From Rhodobacter sp. CZR27 (GTDB lineage: Bacteria > Pseudomonadota > Alphaproteobacteria > Rhodobacterales > Rhodobacteraceae): a DNA stretch of 64,000 nucleotides. The notes beneath the pieces are model-generated. The model was not told the origin of the DNA. It did no database searches and was given only the letters and a program-made list of their open reading frames with translations. The stretch spans positions 2,876,501-2,940,500 of the forward strand of contig NZ_CP023548.1 in the NCBI RefSeq assembly GCF_002407205.1. The letters run 5' to 3'. The stretch's first letter is position 1; each line of letters begins with the position of its first letter. Positions 18,183 through 27,344 of this stretch are shown one piece after another. Made by a program: the position numbers and the translations under genes.

Positions 18183-20996
18183 ATGGGTTTCGGCAAGGGC
18201 CACCATCTGCACCTGATCGACGGGTCGGCCTTCATCTTCCGCGCCTATCACGCACTGCCGCCGCTGACCCGCAAGTCCGACGGCCTGCCGGTCGGCGCGG
18301 TCGCGGGCTTCTGCAACATGCTGTGGAGCGAGCTGAACACCCAGCGGGCGCAGGAGGCGCCGACCCATATCGCGGTGATCTTCGATCATTCCGCAAAGAC
18401 CTTCCGCAACGAGATCTATCCGCTCTACAAGGCGCAGCGTCCCGAGCCGCCCGAGGAGCTGCGCCCGCAGTTCCCCCTGACGCGCGAGGCGACGCGGGCC
18501 TTCAACATCCCCTGCATCGAAAAGGAAGGCTTCGAGGCTGACGACATCATCGCGGCACTGGCCTGCCGGGCGCGCGAGGCGGGCGGATCGGTCACCATCG
18601 TCTCGTCCGACAAGGACCTGATGCAGCTGGTGGGCGACGGGGTCGACATGCTCGACCCGATGAAGAACAAGCGCATCGGCCGCGACGAGGTGATCGAGAA
18701 GTTCGGCGTGCCGCCCGAGCGCGTGGTGGACGTGCAGGCGCTGGCGGGCGATTCCATCGACAACGTGCCGGGCGCGCCGGGCATCGGCATCAAGACCGCC
18801 GCGCTGCTGATCCAGGAATACGGCGATCTGGAGACGCTGTTGGCGCGCGCGGGCGAGATCAGGCAGCCGAAGCGCCGCGCCGCCATCGAGGACAATGCCG
18901 AGCAGATCCGCATCTCCAAGCGGCTGGTGGAGCTCGACTGCAACACGCCGCTCGACTTCACGCTGGATGATCTCGAGATCCGGCTGCCGGTGGCGGACGA
19001 CCTGCTCGCCTTCCTGAACCGGATGGAGTTCCGCACCCTGACGAAGCGGGTGGCGGAGAGCCTGAAGGTCGAGCCGCCGCCCGCCCCCACCGCCTATGTG
19101 GTGCAGCACGAGAGCGTGCACGAGATCGTCGAGCAGATCGACGCTTCGCTGCCCTTCGACACTGCAAGCTACCAGTGCGTCCGCGATGCCGAGGCGCTGG
19201 CCGCCTGGATCGCCCGCATCCGCGAGGTGGGTCATGTGGCGGTGGATACTGAAACCACCAGCCTTGACGAGATGCAGGCGGAACTGGTCGGCATTTCGCT
19301 CTGCGTGGAGGCCGGGACCGCCTGCTACATCCCTGTGGGGCACCGGCAGGGCGGCGGAGACCTGTTCGGCAGCGTCGATCTGGTGGCAGACCAGATCCCC
19401 CTCGACCTTGCGCTCTCGATGCTGAAGTCGGTGCTAGAGGATGAGGCGATCCTCAAGATCGGGCAGAACATCAAGTATGACGCCAAGATCTTCGCGCGGC
19501 ACGGCATCCGGGTGGCGCCCATCGACGACACCATGCTGATGTCCTACGCCATGCACGCCGGCAAGCACGGCCACGGCATGGACGAGCTTTGCGACACCTA
19601 CCTCGGTCACAAGCCCATCGCGATCAAGACGCTGCTCGGCTCGGGCAAGGCGCAGGTCACCTTCGACCGCGTGCCGGTGGATCAGGCGGTCTGCTACGCC
19701 GCCGAGGATGCCGACGTGACGCTCCGGCTCTGGAAGCTCTTCAAGCCGCAACTGCACCGTGCCCGTGTCACCACCGTCTACGAGACGCTGGAGCGTCCGC
19801 TGATCCCGGTGCTGGCCGAGATGGAGATGGCGGGGGTGCAGGTCGACCGCGACACGCTCTCGCGCATGTCCAACGCCTTCGCGCAGAAGATGGCGGGGCT
19901 CGAGGCCGAGATCCACGAGCTTGCCGGCGGGCCGTTCAACGTGGGCAGCCCGAAGCAGCTGGGCGAAATCCTGTTCGAGAAGATGAGCCTTCCCGGCGGG
20001 GTGAAGGGCAAGAACGGTGCCTGGGGCACCGGCGCGGATGTGCTGGAAGACCTGGCCGCCGAGGGGCACGACCTGCCGGCGCGGGTGCTCGACTGGCGTC
20101 AGCTCTCCAAGCTGAAATCGACCTATACCGACGCTTTGCAGGACCACATCAACCGGGAGACGGGGCGCGTCCACACCTGCTATTCCATCGCCGGGGCGAA
20201 CACGGGCCGCCTTGCCTCGACCGATCCGAACCTGCAGAACATCCCCGTCCGCAGCGAGGAAGGCCGCCGCATCCGCGAGGCCTTCGTGGCCCCGCCCGGC
20301 AAGCTGCTGGTCAGCCTCGACTATTCCCAGATCGAGCTGCGCATCCTCGCGCACATCGCCGACATCCCCGCGCTGAAGCAGGCGTTCCGCGAGGGGCATG
20401 ACATCCACGCCATGACGGCGTCGGAGATGTTCAACGTGCCGCTGGAAGGCATGGACCCGATGGTGCGCCGCCAGGCCAAGGCGATCAACTTCGGCGTGAT
20501 CTACGGCATCTCGGGCTTCGGCCTCGCGCGGAACCTGCGCATCCCGCGTGCCGACGCCCAGGGCTTCATCGACCGTTACTTTGAACGGTTCCCGGGCATC
20601 CGTGGCTACATGGACGAGACCATCGCCTTCGCGAAGGCAAACGGCCATGTGGAAACCCTGTTCGGCCGCAGGATCAACACACCCGAGATCAACGCCAAAG
20701 GCCCCGGCGCCGGCTTCGCCCGCCGCGCCGCAATCAACGCGCCGATCCAGGGCACGGCGGCGGACGTGATCCGCCGCGCCATGATCCGCATGCCGAAGGC
20801 CATCGAGGGCATGCCCGCGAGGATGCTGCTGCAGGTCCACGACGAACTGCTGTTCGAGGTGAACGAGGATGCGGTCGATCCCGTCATCGAGCGCGTCCGC
20901 GAGGTCATGGAAGGCGCCGCGGAGCCGGCGGTGAAGCTGTCGGTGCCCCTCACCGTGGACGCGGGCCGCGGCGCCAACTGGGCCGAGGCGCACTAG
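18183..20996 (+). CDS. polA: DNA polymerase I
   Basis: A 937-aa protein with all three domains: a 5'-3' exonuclease (about 1-290; FRAYHALPPL, EADDIIAAL, GDSIDNVPGAPGIG), a 3'-5' exonuclease (about 335-525; VAVDTETTSLDEMQAEL) and a family A polymerase (about 550-937; DYSQIELRILAHI, KAINFGVIYG, QVHDELLFEV). It fills gaps in repair and removes RNA primers in replication. The start at 18183 is preceded by GGGGAGGG. Length and motifs are complete. Confidence 0.97.
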   Translation: MGFGKGHHLHLIDGSAFIFRAYHALPPLTRKSDGLPVGAVAGFCNMLWSELNTQRAQEAPTHIAVIFDHSAKTFRNEIYPLYKAQRPEPPEELRPQFPLTREATRAFNIPCIEKEGFEADDIIAALACRAREAGGSVTIVSSDKDLMQLVGDGVDMLDPMKNKRIGRDEVIEKFGVPPERVVDVQALAGDSIDNVPGAPGIGIKTAALLIQEYGDLETLLARAGEIRQPKRRAAIEDNAEQIRISKRLVELDCNTPLDFTLDDLEIRLPVADDLLAFLNRMEFRTLTKRVAESLKVEPPPAPTAYVVQHESVHEIVEQIDASLPFDTASYQCVRDAEALAAWIARIREVGHVAVDTETTSLDEMQAELVGISLCVEAGTACYIPVGHRQGGGDLFGSVDLVADQIPLDLALSMLKSVLEDEAILKIGQNIKYDAKIFARHGIRVAPIDDTMLMSYAMHAGKHGHGMDELCDTYLGHKPIAIKTLLGSGKAQVTFDRVPVDQAVCYAAEDADVTLRLWKLFKPQLHRARVTTVYETLERPLIPVLAEMEMAGVQVDRDTLSRMSNAFAQKMAGLEAEIHELAGGPFNVGSPKQLGEILFEKMSLPGGVKGKNGAWGTGADVLEDLAAEGHDLPARVLDWRQLSKLKSTYTDALQDHINRETGRVHTCYSIAGANTGRLASTDPNLQNIPVRSEEGRRIREAFVAPPGKLLVSLDYSQIELRILAHIADIPALKQAFREGHDIHAMTASEMFNVPLEGMDPMVRRQAKAINFGVIYGISGFGLARNLRIPRADAQGFIDRYFERFPGIRGYMDETIAFAKANGHVETLFGRRINTPEINAKGPGAGFARRAAINAPIQGTAADVIRRAMIRMPKAIEGMPARMLLQVHDELLFEVNEDAVDPVIERVREVMEGAAEPAVKLSVPLTVDAGRGANWAEAH

Positions 20997-21032
20997 CCGC
21001 GCTTGCCTTCAAGCGGAACCGCGACCTACAGC

Positions 21033-21053
21033 GGCGGCGGTCGCCCCGCCGCC
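21033..21053. terminator. hairpin between convergent polA and HIT genes
   Basis: An 8-bp GC stem (21033-21040 with 21046-21053) sits between the two convergent stops. It lacks a long T-run, so termination is inferred from placement and symmetry. Confidence 0.45.
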
Positions 21054-21065
21054 TGCCTTCGACCC

Positions 21066-21449
21066 TCAGTCGCGCCGCGAGAGCATCGGCCCCAGCGGAC
21101 GCCCGGCAAGGATGTGCATGTGGTAATGTGGCACCTCCTGCACCGCATCCACGCCCGCATTCGAGACGGTGCGGTAGCCGGCCCCGTCCTCGCCCGGGCA
21201 GATGCCCAGCATGGCGCAGACCTTCGCGGCGGTGCGATGGAAGTCCACGATCTCGTCGGCCGAGGCTTCGGCCGCGAAATGATCGAAGCAGACATAGGCC
21301 CCCTTGGGGATCACCAGCACATGCGCCGGGGTCTGCGGCCGGATGTCCCGGAAAGCGAGCGTGTGTTCGGTTTCCAGAACGGTCGCGTTGGGGATCTCGC
21401 CGCGCAGGATGCGGGCGAAGATGTTCTGCGGGTCGTAGTCATAGGCCAT
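21066..21449 (-). CDS. HIT-family nucleotide-binding protein (HinT-like)
   Basis: A 127-aa protein with the histidine triad HYHMHIL near the C-terminus and HVLVIPK, the HinT-type signature. Such proteins hydrolyse adenosine phosphoramidates and related nucleotides. The start at 21449 (MAYDYDPQNIFARILRGEIP) fits family N-termini. It begins 5 bases after the stop of the glycosyltransferase gene on the same strand. Confidence 0.92.
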   Translation of the reverse strand: MAYDYDPQNIFARILRGEIPNATVLETEHTLAFRDIRPQTPAHVLVIPKGAYVCFDHFAAEASADEIVDFHRTAAKVCAMLGICPGEDGAGYRTVSNAGVDAVQEVPHYHMHILAGRPLGPMLSRRD

Positions 21450-21453
21450 TGCG

Positions 21454-23031
21454 TCAATCCACGAATAGGTAGTCGGTGGCGGCGATCTCGTGCGCCTGAG
21501 CCTCGGAAATCCCGAGGAACTCCGCAAGGGGGCGCGTGTTCTCGGCCACGCTCGCCGCCTCGCGGATGCGGTAGATCCGCCGGAACTCCGCGTCGCGGAT
21601 CCGGTCGCTCTCGAAGCGGATGTCGTAGCGGATGGTCGGCAGCAGCCGGTCGATGACCTCGGCCGGCGTGTGTTCCGCGGCCAGGCCGATGCGGCGCGCA
21701 TGGCCGATGAGGTAGTCGTCGGTGAACTCGCATTGCACCTCGAGCAGCCGGGTCTGCGCCCGGTCGGCGTTGAAATCCTGCATGAGGTCCAGGTTGGCAG
21801 GGTCGATGCAGATCACCAGCCGGTCGCTCTGCCAGCTTTCGAACAGCATCCGGAGCAGTGCGCGCCGGTGGCGCGTGCGCTTTTCCAGCGTGGTCTGTAT
21901 GCCGCCGAGGTCCGGCAGCGGCGTGTCCACCTCGTTGAACAGGTAATCCACCGCCGGCGTCCCGGTCACCTGCCGCACCCGCTCGACCAGCCGCTTGGCC
22001 ACATGCCATTTCTTGCAGGTCACCATCATCAGCGTGCGGTCGCGCCCGAGGCTCGACTCGGTCTCCCAGAAGCGCGGCGCGAAGCGGCGGCCGATCCGGC
22101 CCCGTCCGGCGAGGAAGGCATGCAGCTTCCGCCCCTCGTTCGAGACCGGGAACCGCCCCCCGCGCGCCGAATATAGCTGGCCCAGCCGCTGCTTCAGGGC
22201 CGCCGCCTCGGGCGAGATCTTGCGGGCGAACAGGTAGTCCTGCCCCACCAGCAGGTCGTAGTGGTCATTGTAGAAGGTCACCGGCATGCCGTAGTCGGTG
22301 AACATCAGGAAGGTCAGGGTGCGCGAGCGGATCTCGTTTCCCGGGACAAGGTGGCGGACGAGGGTCTGGAAGAAGGTCTCGTCCGGGATCCAGGTGGTGC
22401 GGAAGAACCGCAGCACGTCCGGCCGGCGCTCGCAGAAATCCAGCAGCACCTCGACGGTCCGGCGGCGCAGGCACCACCACTGGCTGCCGATCTGGATCTG
22501 CAGCTCGGCCGGGATGCGCCGCGCAAGGCCGAGCCGCTTCTGCAGGTCGAGCAGCACATAGAACAGCCGCCTGCGGCTGCGCTCGTTCACGAAATGGCGG
22601 TAGATCAGGCGCTCTTCCCGGATCCCCGTCTTGATCCAGTCCGAGCGGAAGAAGTCGAAGCTCTCGATATGGTCGGCATCCTCGCGATCGAGGAAGTCGT
22701 GGATGTAGTCCGCCGACTTGATCGGCATGCAGTCGCCCGACAGCATGTAGAAATGCGTGGCGCGCGGAAAGGCCGTCACGGCGGCGCGGACGGCCTCCAG
22801 CGTCGCCGCCACGAGGCTCCACTCTCCCCAGCCGCATTTCATGCGCCGCGCCGCGAAGGTGACCGACGAATTGGCCCCGAGCGCACTGCGGATGCGCCCG
22901 TAGGCCTCGCGCGGGGCCCGGGCGTCGAAGTGGATCGCCACGAAGTCGCCGGCCGCGGTCAGCCGCTCGGCCTGGGCGATGATGCCCTCGGGATCCTTGT
23001 GGCACAAAAGGATGTAGGCGACCCTCGCCAT
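21454..23031 (-). CDS. beta-1,6-N-acetylglucosaminyltransferase-like (GT14) with C-terminal DUF5927-type domain
   Basis: A 525-aa protein. Residues 1-260 look like a GT14 'Branch' glycosyltransferase (AYILLCHKDPEGI, FYMLSGDCMPIKS, GSQWWCLRR). The C-terminal 260 residues, which contain LMMVTCKKWHVAKRLVERV, form a separate domain of the DUF5927 type found in Rhodobacteraceae. It probably adds sugar branches to a surface glycan. It is divergent from a sulfotransferase gene 112 bases away, suggesting one glycan-modifying unit. Confidence 0.75.
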   Translation of the reverse strand: MARVAYILLCHKDPEGIIAQAERLTAAGDFVAIHFDARAPREAYGRIRSALGANSSVTFAARRMKCGWGEWSLVAATLEAVRAAVTAFPRATHFYMLSGDCMPIKSADYIHDFLDREDADHIESFDFFRSDWIKTGIREERLIYRHFVNERSRRRLFYVLLDLQKRLGLARRIPAELQIQIGSQWWCLRRRTVEVLLDFCERRPDVLRFFRTTWIPDETFFQTLVRHLVPGNEIRSRTLTFLMFTDYGMPVTFYNDHYDLLVGQDYLFARKISPEAAALKQRLGQLYSARGGRFPVSNEGRKLHAFLAGRGRIGRRFAPRFWETESSLGRDRTLMMVTCKKWHVAKRLVERVRQVTGTPAVDYLFNEVDTPLPDLGGIQTTLEKRTRHRRALLRMLFESWQSDRLVICIDPANLDLMQDFNADRAQTRLLEVQCEFTDDYLIGHARRIGLAAEHTPAEVIDRLLPTIRYDIRFESDRIRDAEFRRIYRIREAASVAENTRPLAEFLGISEAQAHEIAATDYLFVD

Positions 23032-23143
23032 CGTTGCAGCTCTGACCGCCCCCTGCTCCGCGCTGTTCTAGAGCCGGCCGCCGGTCATTGAAAAGCAATA
23101 AATAGTCTGCTTTCTGAGGGCTGCCGCCTGAAGAGGAACAGAC

Positions 23144-23962
23144 ATGGGTTTCCCCGGAACCTGGATGACCGAAAGCGAAAGCCTCGTGTATCGCGTCGTC
23201 CCGAAATGCGCCTGCTCGACCATCGGGCAGATCATGTTCTACTCGGACCACGGACGCTTCTTCGACGGCGACATCCATGATGCCACCGCGGGCCTGCACA
23301 AATGGGCGCAGGAGGACAGCCAGCCGCTGATCGAGGCGAACGTGAAGGCCCATCGCGCGCCGGCCTTCACCTGCGTGAGGAACCCGTACTCGCGGATCCT
23401 GTCGTCGTTCTTCGACAAGATCTGCGGCATCCAGCGCAACGGCAGGCGCTACCGCGGCAATCTCGTACCGCTGCTGATGCAGAAATACGGCATCGAGGTC
23501 GGCGGCGAGGATGGCCGGCAGGAGTTCGACCAGATCGCGAGCTTCCGGCGCTTCCTGCTGTTCGCGCGGGACACGATCCGCTGGAAGAAGCCGATGGAGG
23601 CGGACATCCACTGGTCCGCCATGTCGGGCCACATCTCGACCTTCATCGTCAACGGCGGTCGCTACGACGCGATCTTCTTCACCGAGCGATTCGACGAGGG
23701 CCTGCGCGCCGTGCTGGATCGCGCGACGCTGCGCCACCCGGTCGATCTGGGCGCGATCCCGCGGTTCAACGAAAGCGAGGGCCATGGCCCCGCACGGGCG
23801 CACCCGGTCGAGGCCTATTTCGACGACCTGTCGATGCACCTGATGTGGGAGATCTACAAGAAGGACTTCCAGCTCTTCCGCTACGACTTCGACAACCCGG
23901 CGAACCGCATGCCGAAGGGCGAGGTCGACCTCGACGAGATCCACGCCAAGCTGGGCGACTGA
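23144..23962 (+). CDS. sulfotransferase family 2-type protein
   Basis: A 272-aa protein with a 5' phosphosulfate-binding loop (VPKCACSTI, residues about 18-26) and a 3' phosphate-binding motif (RNPYSRILSSFFDKI), as in carbohydrate sulfotransferases that use PAPS. It probably sulfates a surface polysaccharide or glycolipid. The start at 23144 has GAGGAA upstream. It is divergent from the GT14-type gene. Confidence 0.8.
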   Translation: MGFPGTWMTESESLVYRVVPKCACSTIGQIMFYSDHGRFFDGDIHDATAGLHKWAQEDSQPLIEANVKAHRAPAFTCVRNPYSRILSSFFDKICGIQRNGRRYRGNLVPLLMQKYGIEVGGEDGRQEFDQIASFRRFLLFARDTIRWKKPMEADIHWSAMSGHISTFIVNGGRYDAIFFTERFDEGLRAVLDRATLRHPVDLGAIPRFNESEGHGPARAHPVEAYFDDLSMHLMWEIYKKDFQLFRYDFDNPANRMPKGEVDLDEIHAKLGD

Positions 23963-24033
23963 GCGATCTTCAGGCGCAACGCCGGGCGGCGGCCTGCGGG
24001 CACCCCGGTGGCCGGATACATGATGCCACGGGC

Positions 24034-24066
24034 ACGCAGAAGGCCCGCAAGGCCGGCCTTCTGCGT
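24034..24066 (+). terminator. probable terminator downstream of the sulfotransferase
   Basis: A perfect 12-bp stem (24034-24045 with 24055-24066) closes a 9-base loop, 72 bases after the sulfotransferase stop. The following T-run is weak (TCAT), so the call rests on stem strength and placement. Confidence 0.6.
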
Positions 24067-24162
24067 TCATGGCTGGGGGCATGCGGTCGATGCCTGCGGC
24101 CGTCCACGACAGGCCAAGGGAAACCAGCCTTTGCCCGCGGACGACGAAGCTGGCGGCAGCAT

Positions 24163-24297
24163 TCACTGCGCCATCTGGCACGACACGGTCTCGCCGCAGT
24201 CGGCAAGGCTCACCCCCTGGACGCAGCCGAATGCCAACGGCGTCCAGCGCCGATCGATCCACGGAACAGCGATTGATCCAGCCTGCGGCGCGGACAT
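24163..24297 (-). CDS. possible 44-aa small protein downstream of tRNA-Arg
   Basis: An ATG-started frame of 44 codons begins 33 bases past the 3' end of tRNA-Arg on the same strand. Its end, GCVQGVSLADCGETVSCQMAQ without the first residue, has three Cys and looks more protein-like than its shadows. There is only a weak GCGGG upstream. I do not recognise it, and it may be chance. Confidence 0.25.
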   Translation of the reverse strand: MSAPQAGSIAVPWIDRRWTPLAFGCVQGVSLADCGETVSCQMAQ

Positions 24298-24330
24298 CTG
24301 CCCGCTTACGGCGTCGTTGCAGAGGAAAAT

Positions 24331-24407
24331 TGGCGCACCCGGAGCGATTCGAACGCCCGACCCTCAGATTCGTAGTCTGATGCTCTATCCAGCTGAGCTA
24401 CGGGTGC
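24331..24407 (-). tRNA. tRNA-Arg (anticodon ACG)
   Basis: A full cloverleaf is readable on the minus strand: acceptor GCACCCG pairing with CGGGTGC, D-arm GCTC-AGCTGGATA-GAGC, anticodon stem CAGAC/ATCTG with loop CTACGAA giving ACG, T-loop GTTCGAATC, and an encoded CCA end. It reads CGU/CGC/CGA arginine codons after A34-to-inosine editing. No integrase or duplicated 3' end is nearby. Confidence 0.97.
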
Positions 24408-24466
24408 GCGGTGAGGGCCATGTAGCCGGGGCGGCAGGACAATGCAAGGGCCGATCCGCAAAAACT

Positions 24467-25870
24467 TCAGGCCGCCTCGCCGAGGCCGGCGCCTTTCGGC
24501 AGCCGGATGATGAACTCGGTCCCGTCCTCGCCGGTGCGCAGCAGGTTCAACCGTCCGCCATGCCCGCGGACCAGCTCGGCCGAGATCGCGAGCCCGAGGC
24601 CCGAGCCGCCCTTGCGCGTGCCGCCCTGGAAAGCAGTGAAGAGGTGCTCGCGCGCCTTGGGCGGCAGGCCGGGGCCGGTGTCGCCGACCTTGATCCACCA
24701 TTCCTCCTCGCCCTCACCGGCCGACAGCTCGATCGTGCCGGACTGGCCCGTTGCCTCGATCGCCTGGCGGGCGTTGCGGACGAGGTTGCCGAGGACACGA
24801 TAGAGCTGCTCGCCGTCGGCCTTGATGACCATGCCGGGCGGCACGTCGATCAGGCAGGTCACGAGATTGTCGGCTCCCAGCGATTCGGCCTCGGCCACCT
24901 CCTCCATCAGCCGGCGGAGCGGCAGGCGCGCAAGCTGCGGCGGCGGCTCCTCGGCGCGGCCGAAGGTCAGCGTCGATTCGCAGAGCGACACGGCGCGGCG
25001 GATCGAGCCGACCAGCTTCGGCGCCGCCCGCGCCACCGCCGGATCGGCCGAGGCGCCGAGTCGGTCCGCAAAGAGCTGGGCCGTGGTCAGGATGTTGCGC
25101 AGGTCGTGGCTGATCTTCGCCACCGCCGCGCCAAGCTGGGCCAGCCGCTCCTTCTGGCGCAGCGCACCGATCAGCTGGGTCTGCATCATCTGCAGCGCCT
25201 CCTCGGCCTCGCGCAGTTCACGCACCTTTGCCGTGGGCGCGATGACGCGGCGGGCGTCCTCGGGCGCCTCGGCATAGGCCGTCATGTGCGCCACCACGCG
25301 GCGGATGGGCAGCACCAGCAGGCGTCGCACGGCCAGGAACAGCAACACCGCCGTCACCACCGAGATCAGCGCCGAAAGCACCAGCACCCGCGCGCCGTAT
25401 TCCAGCATCGCGAGACGCATCGGGCCGCTTTCCAGCGTCACCTCGATCAGCGACCCGCCGCTTTTCACCGGCTCGCCGATCACCCGGATCACGCCGCCGT
25501 CGATGTCCAGGAGATCCATGAAGGCGTCGCGGATCAGGCGGAAGGGGCCGGCAAGGCGCAGGTCGTAGGTGTCCTCGACCGGGACCGGGATGGGCGAGGA
25601 CAGCACCAGCTGGCGCACCTCGTCGCGGCGCAGCACGACGTTGTAGACGCCGGCATTGGCCAGAAGCTCGGCCTCGAGTTCCGGCGTGATCATGTCGTCG
25701 GACGCCAGCAGCGCCAGCGAGGCGATCTGCGCCTTCTCCAGCCGGAGGAGCAGGTAATCCTCGCGGAAGCCCGCGACCGAGGGAACGAGGATCAGGACCT
25801 CCGCCAGCATGACGAAGGCCACGGTCAGCATCAGGAACCGCCCGGAGAGCGTGTTCAGGAACCGCCGCAC
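24467..25870 (-). CDS. membrane sensor histidine kinase (orphan)
   Basis: A 467-aa kinase. It has an N-terminal helix (about 12-33), a periplasmic sensor region of about 130 residues, a second helix near 175-197 and a HAMP-like linker. The kinase core has H-box KISHDLRN, N-box NLVRNARQAI, DTGPGLPPKA and GSGLGLAISAELVRGHGG. The H-box has HDLRN where many kinases have HELRT. No response regulator is adjacent, so its partner is elsewhere. The signal is unknown. Confidence 0.9.
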   Translation of the reverse strand: MRRFLNTLSGRFLMLTVAFVMLAEVLILVPSVAGFREDYLLLRLEKAQIASLALLASDDMITPELEAELLANAGVYNVVLRRDEVRQLVLSSPIPVPVEDTYDLRLAGPFRLIRDAFMDLLDIDGGVIRVIGEPVKSGGSLIEVTLESGPMRLAMLEYGARVLVLSALISVVTAVLLFLAVRRLLVLPIRRVVAHMTAYAEAPEDARRVIAPTAKVRELREAEEALQMMQTQLIGALRQKERLAQLGAAVAKISHDLRNILTTAQLFADRLGASADPAVARAAPKLVGSIRRAVSLCESTLTFGRAEEPPPQLARLPLRRLMEEVAEAESLGADNLVTCLIDVPPGMVIKADGEQLYRVLGNLVRNARQAIEATGQSGTIELSAGEGEEEWWIKVGDTGPGLPPKAREHLFTAFQGGTRKGGSGLGLAISAELVRGHGGRLNLLRTGEDGTEFIIRLPKGAGLGEAA

Positions 25871-25931
25871 GATCTTGCCCTTCCGATCCTACCCGATACG
25901 AACATGGCCACCGGACGGCGCGGGTCCGGCC

Positions 25932-27344
25932 TCAGGGAAGCACGCGCTGGACCAGCCGCACCGCCCCCTTCACCACCCGACTATCAAACAGCCTCGGGGA
26001 AAAATAGGCTCCCGCGGCGCGTTTCGACAGGTCGTTGAGCGTGGGATAGGGCAGGACCATGCCGGCCACGGTCGAAAGCCTGACCCGGCCCGCCAGCGCC
26101 AGCGCCCAGAGGCCGATCATCTCGCCGGCGTGGGCGCCCGCGATCGACACGCCCACCGGCCGCCCGCCCGCGACCATCAGCTTGACGAGGCCGGTGGTGC
26201 GACCCTCGGTCTGGGCCCGGTCGCTGGCGGCGAACGGAACGCGCAGCACGTCGAGCCGCGGGCCGTGGCGGTCGCGCGCCTCGGCCTCGGTCAGGCCGAC
26301 ATGCGCAAGTTCCGGCTCGGTATAGGTCACCCAGGGGATCGCGGCGGTCGCCTTCGACGGCAGGCCGAACAGGATTGCACGGATCACCACCGAAGCGTGG
26401 TAGCCCGCCAGATGGGTGAACTGCAGTCCGCCCGCCGCATCGCCGACGGCATAGATCCGGCGGTTTCCGGAGCGCAGGTCCGGCCCGACCTTCACGCCCC
26501 TTTCGGTGACCTCGACCCCCGCGCGGTCGAGATCCAGCGCCTCCAGCGCCGGCCGCCGCCCCGCCGCCACCAGAAGATGCGAGCCGAGGATGGTGCGCCC
26601 GCCCGCCGTCACCGCGACGCCCCCGGACCGCGCCGAGACCGCCTCGGCATGGACACCTTCGAGGATCTCGACGCCCTCGCTCCGCAGGGCGGCCAGCACG
26701 ATGGCGGCCAGCTCGGGATCGTCCTTCGGCAGCGCCCGGCGTCCCGCGATCACCGTGACGCGGCAGCCAAGCCGCCGGTGCGCCTGCGCCATCTCGATGC
26801 CGATCGGACCGCCGCCGATGATCACCAGATGGTCCGGCCGTTCACGAAGCGCGAAAATCGTCTCGTTCGTCAGGTGGTCGACCTCGCCGATCCCGGGGAT
26901 CGCCGGGAGGTCGGGGCGGGATCCGGTGGCGATCACGAAGCGGCGGGCGCGGATGATCCGCCTGCCGACCTGCAGCTCGTCCGGCGACAGGAAGCGGCCC
27001 CAGTCCCGCAGCACGCGGACGCCGAGCGATTCGAACCGCTCCTGGCTGTCATGCGGCGCGATGGCCGCGATGCTGCGGGCCACATGGTCCTTCACGGCGG
27101 CGAAGTCGATCTCGGGCTCCACCGGGCGCAGTCCGAAGGCAGCGCCCGTCCGCATGGCCTGCGCCGCCTTGGCCGCCGCGAGCAGCGCCTTTGACGGCAC
27201 GCAGCCGGCGTTCAGGCAGTCGCCGCCCATCTCGCCGGCCTCGACCAGCACCACGCGCGCGCCCATCTGCGCCGCCCCGGCCGCGACCGACAGGCCGCCC
27301 GAGCCCGCCCCGATCACGCAGACATCCGCCCTGATCCGCTCCAT
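25932..27344 (-). CDS. FAD-dependent pyridine nucleotide-disulfide oxidoreductase (mercuric-reductase-like)
   Basis: A 470-aa class I flavin disulfide reductase. It has an N-terminal FAD motif (VIGAGSGGLSVAAGAAQMG), a redox-active CX4C pair (GGDCLNAGCVPSKALL), an NAD-binding GGGPIGIEMAQAHRRLG and a C-terminal dimerisation domain. It lacks the HMA domain and C-terminal Cys pair of true MerA, so mercury reduction is unlikely. It follows a TVP38-family gene with no gap, an arrangement common in bacteria but of unknown function. Confidence 0.85.
   Translation of the reverse strand: MERIRADVCVIGAGSGGLSVAAGAAQMGARVVLVEAGEMGGDCLNAGCVPSKALLAAAKAAQAMRTGAAFGLRPVEPEIDFAAVKDHVARSIAAIAPHDSQERFESLGVRVLRDWGRFLSPDELQVGRRIIRARRFVIATGSRPDLPAIPGIGEVDHLTNETIFALRERPDHLVIIGGGPIGIEMAQAHRRLGCRVTVIAGRRALPKDDPELAAIVLAALRSEGVEILEGVHAEAVSARSGGVAVTAGGRTILGSHLLVAAGRRPALEALDLDRAGVEVTERGVKVGPDLRSGNRRIYAVGDAAGGLQFTHLAGYHASVVIRAILFGLPSKATAAIPWVTYTEPELAHVGLTEAEARDRHGPRLDVLRVPFAASDRAQTEGRTTGLVKLMVAGGRPVGVSIAGAHAGEMIGLWALALAGRVRLSTVAGMVLPYPTLNDLSKRAAGAYFSPRLFDSRVVKGAVRLVQRVLP

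Larger units (their letters stand above)
23963..24330. other. 368-base stretch between the sulfotransferase and tRNA-Arg
   Basis: It contains a strong hairpin near its start and one tiny minus-strand reading frame next to the tRNA (both listed separately). I see no other gene, repeat or promoter motif I can support. Confidence 0.5.

Noticed and set aside
24331..24407. tRNA-Arg as an integration site for an island
   Set aside because: No integrase, no duplicated tRNA 3' end and no change in composition are seen on either side.
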